This document shows, one piece after another, positions 63,635-64,000 of a DNA stretch of 64,000 nt (positions are counted from its first letter, which is position 1; the number at the start of each line of letters is the position of its first letter). Source of the stretch: Lampris incognitus. Lineage: Eukaryota; Chordata; Actinopteri; Lampriformes; Lampridae. The DNA lies in assembly GCF_029633865.1 (NCBI RefSeq), contig NC_079212.1:82800672-82864671 (forward strand), in the 5' to 3' direction. The notes below the pieces were generated by a model. The model was not told the origin of the DNA, did not search any database, and worked only from the letters and a program-made list of their open reading frames with translations. The position numbers were made by a program, and so were the translations under genes.

Positions 63635-64000
63635 GCGCTGCACTGCACCAGGTGTTTGCCATCATCCATCAGGCACACCTGCGGCAATCAGGCAGCCCTC
63701 TACAAGAAGTCTCCCAGAACACCACGCCGTGCTTCGACGTACTGAACCCTGCGGTAAAGCTCTGACAAGTCCTCCAGCATTCCTTGCCCTCTTGCAATTC
63801 CGTTTATTCCCCGGAGTCTTATATTCGTGTCTCTCTTTTTCCTCCCAAGACTCTCCTTCCGCGACTTCCACGGCTCCCGGCATCTCCCTCGTCCGCAGCG
63901 ACCTTCACGTTTTTTCCCGGACCTCTCCAGTGATCTCCCCCCGTGTCTCTCTACCTGGACCCCTCCTTTCGGACTTGACTTCCTGGATCTCGGACCCGGA
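63526..64000 (+). repeat. Chromodomain Gypsy 3' LTR, partial
   Basis: It starts TGTTGTGGTTACACCG after the purine tract aggaggtggggtcc and matches 58475-58949. The window ends inside it. Confidence 0.9.

Larger units (their letters stand above)
58475..64000 (+). mobile_element. Chromodomain Gypsy LTR retrotransposon, 3' end beyond window
   Basis: The 5' LTR at 58475-59312 and the start of the 3' LTR at 63526 frame a gag-pol region. Pol order is protease, reverse transcriptase, RNase H, integrase and a C-terminal chromodomain, the chromodomain-carrying Gypsy arrangement. The two LTRs differ at scattered sites by eye, so the copy is young. The frame is interrupted at several homopolymers, by one stop, and by a deletion between RNase H and integrase. 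Confidence 0.95.

Overview
The window is nuclear DNA from a ray-finned (teleost) fish. The evidence is one conserved vertebrate gene, INAVA, on the minus strand, set in dense fish-type repeats: Rex3-like and L1-like LINEs, several tRNA-derived SINE families, Tc1, hAT, Harbinger, DIRS, Penelope-like, Copia and two Gypsy elements. No bacterial-style operon, CRISPR array, rRNA or functional tRNA gene was seen. The species cannot be named from this sequence.

Host gene. Eight minus-strand exons between 15921 and 37161 join with consistent GT-AG phases into 1,770 nt (589 codons plus stop). The predicted protein has the INAVA start motif, the CUPID (DUF3338) cytohesin-binding module and the later conserved blocks. 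Intron 1 is about 12.4 kb and is mostly mobile DNA: a DIRS retrotransposon with long ORFs in the sense orientation, a Tc1 copy split by a SINE, and a hAT element carrying a 474-bp near-perfect palindrome.

1-15.9 kb, downstream of INAVA, is nested transposons. A hAT transposase ORF sits in a broken Copia element, next to a Harbinger-type Myb/SANT exon. A 3.1-kb element with about 80-bp inverted ends and an unassigned Cys-rich protein interrupts a LINE ORF1. A TTAA-flanked element contains a Harbinger copy, which itself contains Rex3, Penelope-like and SINE insertions. Two SINEs with clear target duplications and a minisatellite follow.

37-46 kb, upstream of INAVA, holds SINE pieces, minisatellites, a Tc1 copy with complete ends, a hAT element and a foldback repeat. 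46.1-50.3 kb is a decayed Gypsy element with both LTRs. 50.3-58.4 kb holds SINE, L1 and Rex3 debris. 58.5-64 kb is a chromodomain Gypsy element with both LTRs, the 3' one running off the window; its reading frames carry several lesions.

INAVA is the only gene with a likely cellular role. All other coding sequence serves, or once served, transposon movement. Boundaries marked by target-site duplications or paired inverted ends are the most secure non-coding calls. Superfamily names for short fragments are less secure.
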